64,000 nt of DNA from Onchidella celtica (taxonomy: Eukaryota; Mollusca; Gastropoda; Systellommatophora; Onchidiidae), in the NCBI GenBank assembly GCA_963931925.1, contig OZ007579.1:38663457-38727456 (forward strand). Reading direction: 5' to 3'. Of the stretch, positions 33,588 through 46,159 are shown piece by piece. The notes beneath the pieces are model-generated. The model was not told the origin of the DNA. It saw nothing but the letters and a program-made list of their open reading frames with translations, and ran no database searches. The position numbers and the translations under genes are program-made. The first letter of the stretch is position 1; each line of letters begins with the position of its first letter.

Positions 33588-36184
33588 CTGGAGGGGACAC
33601 TACACGACATTGTTTAATTTATAGTTTATTTAGATTAGATTATAATATCGTTTTTCTCTTTGATTAACTTTTGTTTCTTTTCAGTTTCAGTGCTCACGTG
33701 GTCTTCACGTTGAGCTACTTTAATTACTTCATTGTATTTAGTTTTGTATACTGCTTTCTTTGATTATTTGTCCCACATATTTCCGGCTCTCCCATTGACC
33801 CGAGGATCGAGGCCAAGGAGACTTCAACGTAACTGAACGAAGAAAGACAAACGTACTGACTGTGGTGTACGCAAAGGCTAAAGGAATCTCCACCAGTTCC
33901 TTGAGTTAAGTGATTCCATCCTTAATATTGTCTGCGTTAAGGAGTTGAGTGTTCCTCCTTTTGTTTTACAGGCTGATTTTACTTTTTCTCTGTGTTTAGG
34001 AATTCACGGGCGGTGGCGAGGGCGTTCTTACGTTTGCGGGTCCCCCCTGCCAAAGTGGTGGCTTGGTCGCAGACTCTGCCGTCTCGACGACAGATTGTGC
34101 GGTCTCGCAACACCAGTGGTTATTGAAACTGTGGGAAGTCGCATTCGCGAGAACGGACTTTGATAGGGATCTGTACACTTTGTTTAGATTGTAGCGTTTC
34201 CATCTTCCTCGTTGTTTTAGGAAGACGTCTCTCTTGTCCTCTTCTTAATCCTATCTGTAAATATGTTCAGACTGTAGAGTTTGTTATTGTGCGTCTTTTC
34301 TTGTTGGTCTGGCGTCTAGTTTCCTGTTTTTTTTATTACACCTTACGTACATTATAATTATACATTCCTTTGTTTCTTATTTTACCTAAGTAACTCATGT
34401 GTCTACATTGACACATTGAGTAATTTGATCTGGTTATTGAGAGTAACGATTTTATTGAATTGTTGGAACTCGTGCAGTTAGCACACAGCCAGTTCTATGG
34501 AGCTTATTAAGCATCATGTATAACCGATCTCGTCTTTATATTGACGAGCTCCCGAGAGGGCAGTATTAGACTGTTTAGGGAGGTGATTTTTTTTTTTTGT
34601 GTAGTGATGAGTAGTGAGTATTGATTTTATTGTCGGCTGGTGCCGCCGCCCGAAGAGCAATGAATTTGTCTCATGGGAAGAGTCTGTATCAGTATCGAGG
34701 TGATGTCGATATAAGAGCTATGTGAATTATATATATTGAGTATACTTTTTTTTAGTCGTCTGCGTATGACGTCGACCCGAGGAGAGCAATAATGAGATTG
34801 CCTCATGGGATGGATGATATTGGTATTTTTCGATTATTTGAGAGATGTTGGCAGTGCTAACGTAGTACACTGCGTATCCGCGTATTCGCGTGTTATTGTT
34901 GAACCTTCTTACAGGCAGTGTAAGACCGACGGGCAGTGTAAGACCGACTAGTTATGTAAGGAAGGGAGTATTCGCGTTTTGAGATATTTTGCAGTGGTAA
35001 CAGAGGACACTGCGTGTTCGCGTTTTTGAGTTTTTTGCAGTGGTAACAGAGGACACTGCGTGGTCGCGTTTTAAGAAGTTGTGAAGTAGAGTGGTGTTGT
35101 TTTTTTATACAACCGATTATGTCTATGGTTTTCCGCGTTTCGTGGACCATCTAACGTAATACTAGATATGACAAGTAAGAATACTGATTATGATTGTAAC
35201 TCTCCATGCGGTCAGTGGATGAGTTATCTAAGAACATACCCGATATAGATATTGAATTGAACCGATTATGACTATATACCGAGATGACTGTGACACTTGA
35301 CGTGTGCATGGCTTTCGTACGGAAACGGCGCATTAAATTAACTGCTATCGCCTGGTGGCACCTCATCTATCCCGGATTGGATATAATTAGAAATAGATTA
35401 AAGGGTTATGTTATTTAATTGAGATTTAGATTATTGTTGAATGCGAGAAGCGCTATATAATTCTTAAATCAAGACGAGCGCTACGCAGATTTTGAAAGAG
35501 TACGTCAGGCTTTTGTCGGCGTTTGTTATTTCAGCTTCACTATGGCGAAATTTATAATCGATAAACCAGAATATGTTGCTATTTTATATAGAGTCTGTTG
35601 AACACTGAGATTGAGCATTTTTCACCTTTTTCGGAGACCGTGGATGGTTTCACATTATATTGTCCTACCAATTATGGACATTCTTTCTCAAAAATTTCCA
35701 TGTGATTCCTTTTTCCACTAGCGTCCATCCTGACCATGACCTGAGTTTCAGACAACATTGACGCCTTTGTCTGCGGGTCAATGAGATGAGAAAATGGCAA
35801 ACCGAGCGACCAGACCTACTGCTGCCAGGATACCAGTACTTTAATTAACTATTGTTCGTTCATGTTCTATGAATGTATTAATTACGCTCAGTGAAGCGAT
35901 GAGCTAGTTGCTCAATATTTCAGTCTTTACAGTATGTCTGTGTGAGAGAAGTTTATCACTTTAATTCTTAAGTGCTACAATAATTATATATTATCACAGA
36001 ACGTCGCATATAAACATACATATGCTATTGTCCATCGATAATGCACGTTCTTAGAATTTTTTTTTTTTTGACTTTCAGTAACGATATATTTTTTACTATA
36101 TAGCCCTTTCCAAAGTACTATTACATAGCAACGTTAGTAGACAGTTATGTCGTTCAAACCCTAAGTTTTCACTGGGGTGGGGGA
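33588..36184 (+). other. Non-coding interior of LARD-2
   Basis: Shares the CCCATTGACCCGA, GAGCTCCCGAGAGG, GAGGACACTGCGT and TGTCTGCGGGTCAATGAGAT blocks with LARD-1 in the same order. It includes short GGCAGTGTAAGACCGAC repeats (about 34912-34950). No long frame. Confidence 0.75.
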
Positions 36185-37436
36185 TGTGTCAAGAACAGAT
36201 TTAATTCATAAATGTTTCCACTGAGTAAATTTTTGTGAGAGAGCAGTGAGTAATTTTTACAAACGTAATTATTGTGCGAGCCAGCATAACTTGGTCTCGT
36301 AAACAATTTGTTTTGAACAGTTTTTTTCCTAATAGATAGACAAAAGGTGTGGGGAAGGATAGACGGACAGCGTAGGTGTGCATGACTGAGCACTTTTTAT
36401 ATCTCGTGTTTTGAACTAGGTTTAGTAGAGAGGGAAGGGGTGAGTAGGAATTAAATGTTATTGAGACGTCTGTTGACGTACAGAGAAAAATCCGTGATCC
36501 AGAGTAAAAGCTCAGGGTTTTGAACATGTTAAGAATTTATTGCTATAAAATTACATTTTATTGTCTTGAGTGATTCGACCTTTGATGTCGACCCAAGGTC
36601 GTTGCGTAGGGCTGTTACTTAAAATAACTCAGTTCGGCAGCTGAGCTAGAAGTGGTTGCACCAATCACAATCCAGGAATTAGACGGTTAGCTGCAGATGC
36701 AGTCCAGTATTTAAGGCCATACAGAACTTAGTTCTGGGCCACATGTAGACAATCCATTTACGAGGTGGACGGCGAGCTCTCAGCCAGATGAGAAGTCATA
36801 GAGACGCAGCGATTGAGCTGATATGTACAGTGATGGAGCATTGTCAGAAATCTACGCTCCTGAGCCCAAGCCTACTTGTTTGAGCATTAAACCCACAGCG
36901 CTAATATCAACAGCCCTCACATTGTGAGGGCCGAATGGTGAGCTAAAGATTTTAATTCCATGCTGAATTTACAGCCACCTACACATGTAGACTGTTGACC
37001 AGTACTGCCAGACCACATGCATTTCCCGCGACCACGTGTGAACTACACCAGAGCGCGCCTGGCAGAGACGCTATATAAATATGTTTTAGTATGAAGAGAG
37101 ATAGAACTTTAAACCTTACAGGATCCGTCGCCCTCGGGCGCGGATTCTTTTGAATGTAAATTTATTGTGACTTAGATAACTTCATATTACATTGCCTTAA
37201 GTACTTCATAGTTGCTCCTCAGCTTAGCTGAGCATTTTCAGTTGCTATTGTATTCGTTATCTATTGTATATTTTATCTTTGAAATTGTTAGATATATAAA
37301 CTTTGCAGTCTGTTACTCAAATTGATTTATTTAGTTTTTAGAGTGAAAGTTGTTTAATTGTTGTTGTTTTTTTGTGCTCGTGTGATTGGGAAGCGGACCT
37401 CTTGATCTATATTCCCCAAAATCCCGATCCGCGACA
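36185..37436 (+). repeat. 3' LTR of LARD-2
   Basis: 1252-bp copy of 32336-33587, joined directly to transposase coding sequence at 37437. Confidence 0.9.
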
Positions 37437-40335
37437 GTGTGTGCTAAACACTTTAGTGATCAGTTCCTCATCCGATCTGATTCTGTTACAAGACCAGACG
37501 GAAGTGTTTTGACGGTGCAAAGATCAAAACCAAAACTTGGGGATGATGCTTACCCGTCAATTTTTCAAAATTGTCCATCGTATTTGTCTGACGAACCAGC
37601 TCCAAAAAGAAAAACACCGGAGGAAAGGCATAGGGAGGCCCAGCAAAGAGATGAGGAATCATTTTCTGATTGGTTAGAAAGTGACAAAATAGATACTTTT
37701 TCGGATTTTGGTAACAGTCTAAACAGTCATGTATCAGGGACCGTCTGGATTTATAGGCTACACAACAACGTTGAAAAACATGCCACTACCAGCACCAATT
37801 TATCCGACGAAAAGGAAAGTCCATACTGGAGTTTTTACAATTTACAAGATTTACTTAGCAGCAAGCCAGCTTTAGTTTCGGCAATTAGAGTACATTCTGA
37901 CATGCACGTAGAGATTTTCACACAAGAGAATACAGGTATTGTTCAAGTTCCAAACACATCTTTGAAATGGCTCTTTGGTCAGCAATCTCCCCTTATCCTC
38001 ACATCCTGGTCACAGTTTGATACAATGCTATCACACTTCGCCAGTGCCAGCGCCAAAGAGATGGATGTCAAACAGCAAATTCAAGTTTTTGTTGATGGCT
38101 TGCAGAATTTGTGCTTAGACGAACCAGCAGAAGAAACTGATGAGCACAGCGAAGACCAGGTTTTACCACTGAAAGACAAACTTTCCTTTTTGGTGGAACA
38201 GTTAAAGCTATTGTCTTCTCCGGTGAGACGATACTCATCTGAAACACTGCTTTGGGCTTTTCAAATTTTTGCAGCAGCCCCTAGAACCTATTCTATGTTA
38301 AGAAACTCTCATTTAACTCTACCACATACTTCATATTTGAAGAGACTTTCATCAGTATTTACTATTGGAAGCGGATTGACAGATGGAAGCGTTCACGAGG
38401 AATATTTGAAGCAAAAGTGTCAAAGTTTGAATGAGGGAGAGAGAATGGTAATTTTAATGTTAGACGAAATTCATGTCGCGCACCAAGTATCCTACAAAGA
38501 GGGAAAACTGGAAGACACAGCCTCAAATTCTCTGTCTCAAGAAGCCAGCACAGCTCAAGTTTTCATGGTATCAACCCTATTATGCAAAAGTAAAGATGTT
38601 GTGGGAATTGTTCCTGTCAAAAATTTGACTACTGATTTGTTGTACGACATGCTTCTTGAGGTTCTGAAATTGCTCCACAGCATAGGATATTCTGTTGTAT
38701 GCGTGATCTCAGACAACAACAGAGTAAATCGTAATGCATTTACCAAAATGTGTGGAGGAGAACTGAAGCTTTCTACACAGAATCCCTTCAGCAGTTCTGA
38801 GAAATTGTTCTTTCTGTTTGATACTGTGCATATATTTAAATGTATCAGAAATAACTGGCTTGCTCAGAAAGATGTGGAGAAAACATTCCAGTTTCCTTCA
38901 TTTGAAAGTTCTGCCTGTACTGAAATTATGAAAGCATCATTTTCTCATTTAAGAAAGTTGCATTCTGCTGAAAAGTCGTCTGCACTAAAACTGGCACCGG
39001 CACTGAACAAAACGGCTTTGTATCCAACAGCTACTGAAAAGCAGAACGTCAAATTGATGCTTAAAGTTTTTGATCAACGAAATATTTTTGCCTTACAGCA
39101 TTTTGAGAAGCACTGGCAGAAAGATACACGAGGCACTAGAGAATTTCTAGACATAATTCTACGTCTGTGGAACATAGTTAATGTTAAACATCCATACAAA
39201 GCTAAGAGACTCAGGAATGACGACTTTAAAGTTATAACCTCCATCTCTGATATGAACATGCAGTAGCCTATATGAAGAAAGCAGTTGAATGGCTTCAGGA
39301 GTGGCAGAAGTTAAATCTGAAACCAAGAGAAGGCACTATATCGAACGAGACAATGACTGCTCTGGATCATACACTGAGAGGCTTACAAGAAATTTCTTCC
39401 TACCTGTTAGATGAAAAAAGTTCAAATATATTTTACTTGGCAAGTTCCAAACTGACAACCTTGAATTTAGATTTAGTCAGTACAGACAAATGAGTGGATG
39501 TAACTTCCACGTGTTGGTCCAATAGTTACTTGAAGGAGAAAAAAAGCTCAAGCTAATTAGCGTCCTAAAACTGGTTTCAGCGTCCAAAGGGACTTTAACA
39601 CTCAAAGATGTCACTGAACCTCTGGAGGAAACGGTTACCCAACTGAAAGATTCTTCAGTTCAACAGTATATAGAGTTTCTGCCATTGATCCCCGACTGTG
39701 AGAACGTCGAATTAACAGAGGAACAACAAAAAGCTTTAGTATTTGTGTCAGGTTATGCAGTCTCCAAAGTACTGCCGCGCACCAACTGTGACGACTGCAA
39801 GAACGAGTTAAGACTAGACAAAACGCTTCATGTGGAGGGGGCTAATGATTGTTACACCTATTTGTCTGCTCTAGACAGAGGAGGTTTAGTGTGGCCGTCT
39901 GATCTTGCCGTGTCAATTATTACAGAAGCTTTCAAAGTTTTTCAAGTTCTGGTTGGAAAAGATGACAGTGAGAATAAATTTCTGCAGACCACAAACCACA
40001 GAATAATTCTTTTGCAATTGTCCCTGCGAAGAGTTATGGATCTGGAATTATGTCAAGGAAAATGTGAAGAATGCGGGGTTCTTTATGAAGAGGTGGCTGC
40101 CAAATGTATCAAACCAGTGGTAAATATTTTCCTGAACAATTATTCTAAAAGCTTCTGTGACCAGGCGTCATCTGCAAATACTTCAAAAAAAGTGAAGACG
40201 TTCACCAAAAGGATTTAGTTCTATCCGTCTGAGCAGCTCCTTATGTCCAGCTAAGGTAAAGCATCTTAGACTGTTCATGTTTGCAAGTTTCCTCTCACCA
40301 TCTGTCTTTTCTCCTGTCTATCAAGTGTGCATGTG

Positions 40336-40338
<3 letters not shown>

Positions 40339-40392
<54 letters not shown>
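40339..40392. repeat. (CT)n microsatellite
   Basis: About 27 CT dinucleotides inside the 3' part of the P-like element. Confidence 0.95.
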
Positions 40393-40394
<2 letters not shown>

Positions 40395-40893
40395 TTCCCA
40401 ATTTCTCGTTTCTTTCCTTACAGACACGAAAGATATAGGAGTGGTGAACACATTATACATGTATTAAAATACAACAGTGGCCGAATCTATTATTATGTCG
40501 ATATTTCCTTATTAAATATATCGGTATGCTGCTTAAGATAATAATATTATCATCAACCTACTCAGGCTAGCAATATTGGTGTCTATAATGGTAGATAAGT
40601 AAAGTAAGTCGTCGGACAAACTCTAAGCCTTGGCTTCCCGTTGATCTATTCGGTTTTAAATAATAATTAATAGTAGTAGTCACCTTTTTGTGGTCGAATT
40701 TTAAGACTTGCAGATCTACAGTGTAAACATTCTTTCATCTTAAGGCACATGCATGCTACATCTTGCTTTGAGTAATACGACAACACAAGTACCGGTACGT
40801 TACACATTACGTTGGTACACTGATATATCAGGTTATCAAAACACCTCTGCCGAAAGCCGAGCATCGCCGCTTGCTGTGACGTCACGCGCCCGC

Positions 40894-40924
40894 TGTGTTT
40901 GGCCATGTAGTTACGAAGGCCACG
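40894..40924 (-). repeat. Right terminal inverted repeat of the P-like element
   Basis: 31 bp ending GAAGGCCACG, followed by the CTCAGGC duplication and a further partial CTCAGG repeat. Confidence 0.92.
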
Positions 40925-41149
40925 CTCAGGCTCAGGCTCAAGGTATCTGTGTCGGTGGATTTCGATGGCTGTTTCATCAGTACCGGGGACTCTGGTACAG
41001 TGGGCGGAAAATAGGCGGTATCTAAAAATATTGGTCTAGGTCTATTGACTCTTGTTTGAACTTGTCACATGACTAAGATATATAATTCTTGATTCGCTAC
41101 GGAATTGGATACACAATAATGTGAACCTCTGATGGAGAAGAACTCAACA

Positions 41150-41720
41150 TTCAGGAAGCTGTAGTCAGTCGTAGCCTTAGTAGGAGACAGGGTTGCCAGA
41201 TTTTTTATCGCTTTCTAACAAAAATAATCTTCACAAGGAGTCAACGTAACACCAAAGTCAGAAATTGGTAAAGGGAAAAGTTGTATGTAGGAAAGCCTCT
41301 CTCAAGAAATAATATCCAAACGATATAATAAAACGCAAAGAAAAAAAAAAGTTTTCGGTTAAAATATACAATGATTTATAATTTCACCACAAAACAAGTA
41401 AAACAGGAAAATGTTTTGTGGAAAATACAGACTCATACAAACGTTCTCCTAAAATGAATACAAATTAGAATTTGTTATTTTGTGTCCAAGTTGATTATCG
41501 AATGAAGTAAAAGATATTTTTCAACTCCTGAATGCACTCCATTGGGCAGTTCCTAAACGTCACTTCACTCTCAGCATCAACTGTTACTAGATAACGCCTA
41601 TCAAAACGACCAAACTGGCAATCCAGTTATAAAAATTAGCCTGGAAAGTCCCAATTTTGATTTCCCCGCTGTTGAGCTAGCTATACCTCTATCGGAAATT
41701 CCCACTAACCAACCACGATT
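41150..41720 (-). other. Displaced copy of the TPR-module 5' flank
   Basis: Contains GGGTTGCCAGATTTT, AAAAGTTGTATGT and CCAAACTGGCAA..CCAGT blocks in the same order as 10750-12130 and 51060-51700. It probably belonged to module 2 before the Gmr1-like and P-like elements separated them. Confidence 0.55.
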
Positions 41721-42311
41721 TTATGCACAGTAAAAATGAACTGGCTTGGGAGAAAATTAAAATTCTCAGCTATCGAGCTGATGTTCCATACCCAAAGTAT
41801 GCATAGTTGTAACCTGAGATACAAAATTATCCTAAACAGCAGAACTTTCACAGAAAGTGACACGAAATGCTCAGCAAATTCAATACCGGTGTCCAGAAAG
41901 CTTACGTCATGCAGAGAGAAACTGAAAATAATCATAAAATTAAAAGCATGTATAAAAAGCATGCATGAATAGTGAAGATCTAGTCTAGTTATATAAATAG
42001 GTATTTAGTTTATAAACTCAATCAGCTTGAACAAAAATGATAGTAAAAACAATCATTTTCACCATACTTTACGTTTAGCTAAATTTTTTTAGCAGATTTC
42101 CCACAATTTGTATTGAATTACCTTTGTGGAGTACCATAATTTATGTCGTCCCTCTTTCTTCCTATCTCTCTTTCTCTCCTTCTTTTTATCTTTCTCTTTC
42201 TATTCTCTCTGTCTCTCAATTTTCTCTCTCCGTTTCTCTTTCTCTCATTTTCTCCCATCGTCTGTCTTTCTGTCTGCCTGTCTGTCTGTCTCAGTCTGTC
42301 TGTCTGTCTCA

Positions 42312-42355
<44 letters not shown>

Positions 42356-45300
42356 CAGTCTGTCTGTCTGTCTCCCTCCTCAGTAGTGACATTCCAACTT
42401 AGTTGGAGTCTATATTCATTGCCAGCCTACCAAAGTAATCTGCTGAATGGTGGCATTTCGTTGTAGCTTCAGTTTCCTGCATCACAACTAAACAGCTCAT
42501 TTTTGGCTATCAGGAGAGACCAACAAAACACATAAAATATTTTTATACTTTGTAATCTTCAGCGTACTCAATGTAAAATTTGTGTCAACTGTGAGGCAAA
42601 AGGCGGAAGGTTCTTTCTTTGTTGTCAGAAGGAGCTCAAATCTCAGGAAATTAGCAATGATGATTCACTTTCAACATTGCATCAGTTGATGCACATAGGC
42701 ACACACGCATGCACAAAAACATTTGTTTTCTCTTCCAGCTGTCTTTTTAGTTACCCTCGAGCTATTTATTTATTTATTTATTTAATTATTTATTGACCAA
42801 TTCTTTTTCTTTTTTTTTCGATTTTTTTTTCATACACATCTGTAATTTCTGCAACACAGAGAGACAGAGAAGGAAAGAGAGAGAGAGAGAGAGGGAGAGA
42901 GAGAGGGAGAGAAAGGGAGAATGAGAGAGAGAAAGATTGATAGAGCGACTTCACATGAGGCATACACACTATGAAATACATAATGAAAATTTCACATAAA
43001 AAGACAGGGGAAATGATACAAAGCATAAACATTCAATCTACACACATTTTGTCTGTCGCTGAGCAACAGTGATTTTATTTGCTGAACCCAAGCGACAGCA
43101 ACATCTACTACTACCACTAGAGTTGCTGCTGATGTTGCAATAAGAATAGCAAGCTATTATTGTAAAACTAATACCAAAAAAAACAACAACAACTGAAGAT
43201 TCGTGAGCGATGAAATCCGAAATTGCAAAAAATGTAAGATGGCTCACCTGAATTTAAAACTTACTAATTCGGTGTTGAATTACATAAGATATTCCACAAG
43301 TTTGTTGTCAAGATTGCTGCCCTGATACTATCTTGAACTTAAAAACTTGGTAAACCGTAATTTCTAACTGGAGAGACTGGGTCAAGGGCATAGGGTCACT
43401 TTCAATTATGGATCCCTCAACCAAATACACAACAACAATCCTGTAATGACATTAGCAAGCCAGTCCAACAGTTATTTCAAAAACATCCTCAAGGGAAACG
43501 TAGCAAAGAAAAACGATCTAGAGAAACACACAGCAAAACACGTTCGTTAAAACTGAACTAGCTATAAAAGTATAAACTGGAAAAGTGAAAACAAAAATCA
43601 AAGGGTATGATTATCTGCATCTAAAGAAAATAATTGTATGTGGACAATGGTACATACAAATAGTTTTAGTGCACAACATACAGTAACGTACTTGTTACAT
43701 GCAAGGATTACTTTTTTATTTCAATGGACTCATTGCTGCACAAATCATATTAAAGAATAATCATGAAATTAACTAGGATATAGTGGTAATACATACAATA
43801 ATAATAGGAACAGTTTTAATTTTACAATTGTCATTCTACTTGTGTTTTACACAAAGGACAAAACCCATCTCAGTCTTAACACCCTCTTATTCAGTAACAT
43901 TTGATTGCGTCCTTTCTTTCCCTGACGTCACAAGTATACACAAAACAGTCACCAGTGGGGTATGCAAGTAGTTCTCAGTGAAACAATGGAACATAAAATT
44001 CTTGGTTTAGAGGGAACGACTTTGACCATGCTAATAATGATGTTTTCCTTTATTCATAGTAAAAAATTTCATCATAAAAATATTGTATCAGTTCTGTCCA
44101 AGTATACTTGATAAGTTCATTACATGGTGTTAACAGTAACGCCTTTCCAATAAAGGAATCACCAATGGGTTATGCGGTATTTGTATGTAAGCAATGGTGA
44201 TATTAATGTTAGTAGTAGTTTTGATGCAAATGTATTTGTTGTATTGCTGAAGCCAGTGGTAAGTTTGGTAAAGAAATGTTGATTATGATGAATGTGGCGG
44301 CTGAACTAAGTTAGGAGTAGCTGTGATGATGATTCTGATGGGCAGTGTAGAAGCTGTTTTTTTTTTTTTTGTTCGCAATGCTTAAGTGTTGATGGTGAGG
44401 TGACTTAATAGTGGTAAGGCTAGAAATGGCGATGGTGCTGATGGTAGCAGTAGAAGTATTTGTTATTTTCTCAGCTCCAAGTTTGGCACGCTTTCTCATC
44501 GATACAGTAACATTAATGTAAAATTTTAATGTTAATAGCAAAAAAACACGATATATATGAAAATAATAAAGTACGTCATAATGCGTTACTATATCAGATA
44601 TCATAATTCAGGACACATCTCTCACATCATTGAAATACAAAAGTACAAATGTATTATTATACTATTTTGCATGACAGTACACAATATAAGTATAATAAAA
44701 AAAAATTGTCTGTAAAATTTCACCAGTATTTCCCTTCTATTAAAAGACAAACAAAAAAATCTTACGTAAAAAAAAAAACAAACTCGCAGGATTTTGAATA
44801 TGACCTAGGGCCACCCATACAGCTCGGAGTTGCCTGAAATTTTACAGGTGATTCCCTTTCGACCTGCAGAAGGTTGTCTCTGTGTATTTGGAGGTTTAAA
44901 ATGGTGGGGAAGTATTTTTTGAGTTTGCTTTGTGTCGCTGATCTCGCCCTCGGATCCTTTCTTTTCCTCGAACACATGACGTCATCACTTTCTGCGATGT
45001 GTTCATTATTAAATACGCTGACCCACGCGCAAATAATTGCCATTTCGTGAACGCTGGTGGGGTGTGTAAGGTACCAACGCGCTAAGGGAGATGCGGTAAG
45101 ACTTATCTAGAAACAAAACAATTACAAAAACAAAATAATTGTAATAAACCCAAGGGAACAGGCAAGGTGAAGCAGATCCACTATGATCACCTAAAACTGA
45201 ATTGAATAGTATTAAGTAATAAACATATTTTTCCCGGGCAGTGCTGGATAACTCAGCTAATAAAGAGAAACAAAGTTTACAGTACGTATATATAGTATAA

Positions 45301-46020
45301 TTGGATTAGTGCACAGATTAGTAAAGTGAAATTGATGCAATGTAACATTGGCACAGTACCTGAAAGAAAGTGAAGCGCAACCTGGTCAGTGTTTTCATTC
45401 TGTTACAAAGCGGAATTGTCAGGTAAAGGCAAACGGAATTTGATAAAATCTACAAAGGATGAACGATTTTTTTTCCAATACACAGACATCATGGCGACTG
45501 TCTCCATTATTCCTATATTGGTCGGTGGGGGAACTGAAGTATTATATTATAAATCGTGGATGCGCAAATTTAGATCAAAGTTTGGAGAAGCTAAGAGAAT
45601 TCCACGATTGAAACAATATTTCCATTTTCCCAGTTTTGCAAATTACCTTTCATGTAAAGGAATATATTATCATCTTCTCACGTAATGAATGGTAGAGAAC
45701 AAAGGTGAGTAACAAAAGGCTGGTAAGTATCATCTTGAGAGTTTTATTATCTGTTATTATATGATGTTTGTAGTGGTGGAAGATGTTGTCGTGGAGGTGA
45801 TGATGAATAAGGTAGTTGCAATCGTGTTGTGATTGTGGTGGTAGTGGCAACAGTGTTGGTGATATTAACCCTAGTATTATTAGTGGTACCAGTAAACCGG
45901 TGATAATAATATATTAATTACATCGATGATAATGGTTGTGTTTGTACATAGTAATAGCAGCAGCATTACAGTTATTGATGATAATGGTAGTAGTTGTAGC
46001 AGTTATTGTGAAGGTTTTCC
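41721..46020. other. Intergenic region downstream of the TPR-protease gene
   Basis: No convincing gene. Holds a TTTC/TCTG microsatellite (about 42160-42376), a GAGA patch (about 42870-42930), AT-rich sequence, and an unassigned moderately GC-rich block at about 44790-45080. No target duplications or inverted ends noticed. Confidence 0.5.
42160..42376. repeat. TTTC and (TCTG)n microsatellite
   Basis: Pyrimidine repeats, purest at about 42255-42376. The overlapping serine/leucine-rich frames are artefacts. Confidence 0.93.
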
Positions 46021-46026
46021 TTTATT
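46021..46026 (-). terminator. Candidate polyadenylation signal
   Basis: AATAAA on the minus strand, 134 bp after the stop codon of the protease exon. Confidence 0.5.
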
Positions 46027-46159
46027 ATTTTGTCTACATTCTCATTGATGAGGTTACAGTAATATGAATTTTAATTTCAGAAAGTATAAAATAAAATCAT
46101 TCAAAGTGCAATGCTATAATGATACAGAACATACATTTTTCCTAGCGTCTGGGCATAGT

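Larger units (their letters stand above)
32336..37436 (+). mobile_element. LARD-2: non-coding LTR element inside the P transposase gene
   Basis: LTRs at 32336-33587 and 36185-37436 (1252 bp each) start TGTGTCAAGAAC and end CCGCGACA. A TGGAGGGGAC primer-site candidate follows the first, and a GGGGTGGGGGA tract precedes the second. Flanking TTGTG and GTGTG fit a 5-bp duplication in a TG run, so the boundary is uncertain by about two bases. The interior (33588-36184) is non-coding and shares ordered blocks with LARD-1. The family is therefore multi-copy here, and both copies have similar LTR pairs. Confidence 0.88.
32183..40218 (+). pseudogene. THAP-domain P-type transposase, interrupted
   Basis: The frame starts at 32183 with MPRKCCVPGCRGNYDDGEK, the first half of a C2CH THAP zinc finger. 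A one-base frame break occurs at about 32246. The LARD (32336-37436) then splits the finger just before its C-x2-H half (CAKHFSDQ, from 37440). The large body (37437-39266) is a P-type catalytic domain: MLDEIHV (candidate first Asp, 38463 region), VISDNNRVNRNAF (second Asp) and FDTVHIFKCIRNNW. Further breaks occur at about 39260 (frameshift), 39460 (frameshift) and 39523 (TAG). The C-terminal part (39685-40218) has CxxC pairs and the GGLVWPSD motif found near the end of THAP9/P transposases. The ATG at 37386 lies in the LTR and is not a real start. Confidence 0.88.
31292..40924 (+). mobile_element. P-superfamily transposon with nested LARD
   Basis: Terminal inverted repeats of 31 bp, perfect as read (31292-31322 and 40894-40924), begin CGTGGCCTTCGTAACTACAT. 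They are flanked by CTCAGGC at 31285-31291 and 40925-40931, a 7-bp duplication; canonical P elements give 8 bp. A GTGACGTCAC palindrome sits just inside both ends. The element carries a THAP/P-type transposase gene, now broken. It is about 4.5 kb once the LARD at 32336-37436 is discounted. Decayed and nested, so not active. Confidence 0.88.

Noticed and set aside
37386..37436. Start of the 626-codon transposase frame
   Set aside because: The ATG and first 17 codons come from the LARD-2 LTR; the true coding sequence resumes at 37437.
42124..42466. Serine/leucine-rich frames
   Set aside because: They are translations of TTTC/TCTG simple repeats in several frames at once.
45389..45685. 98-codon frame upstream of the protease 3' end
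   Set aside because: No domain, no splice context, and AT-rich composition like its surroundings.
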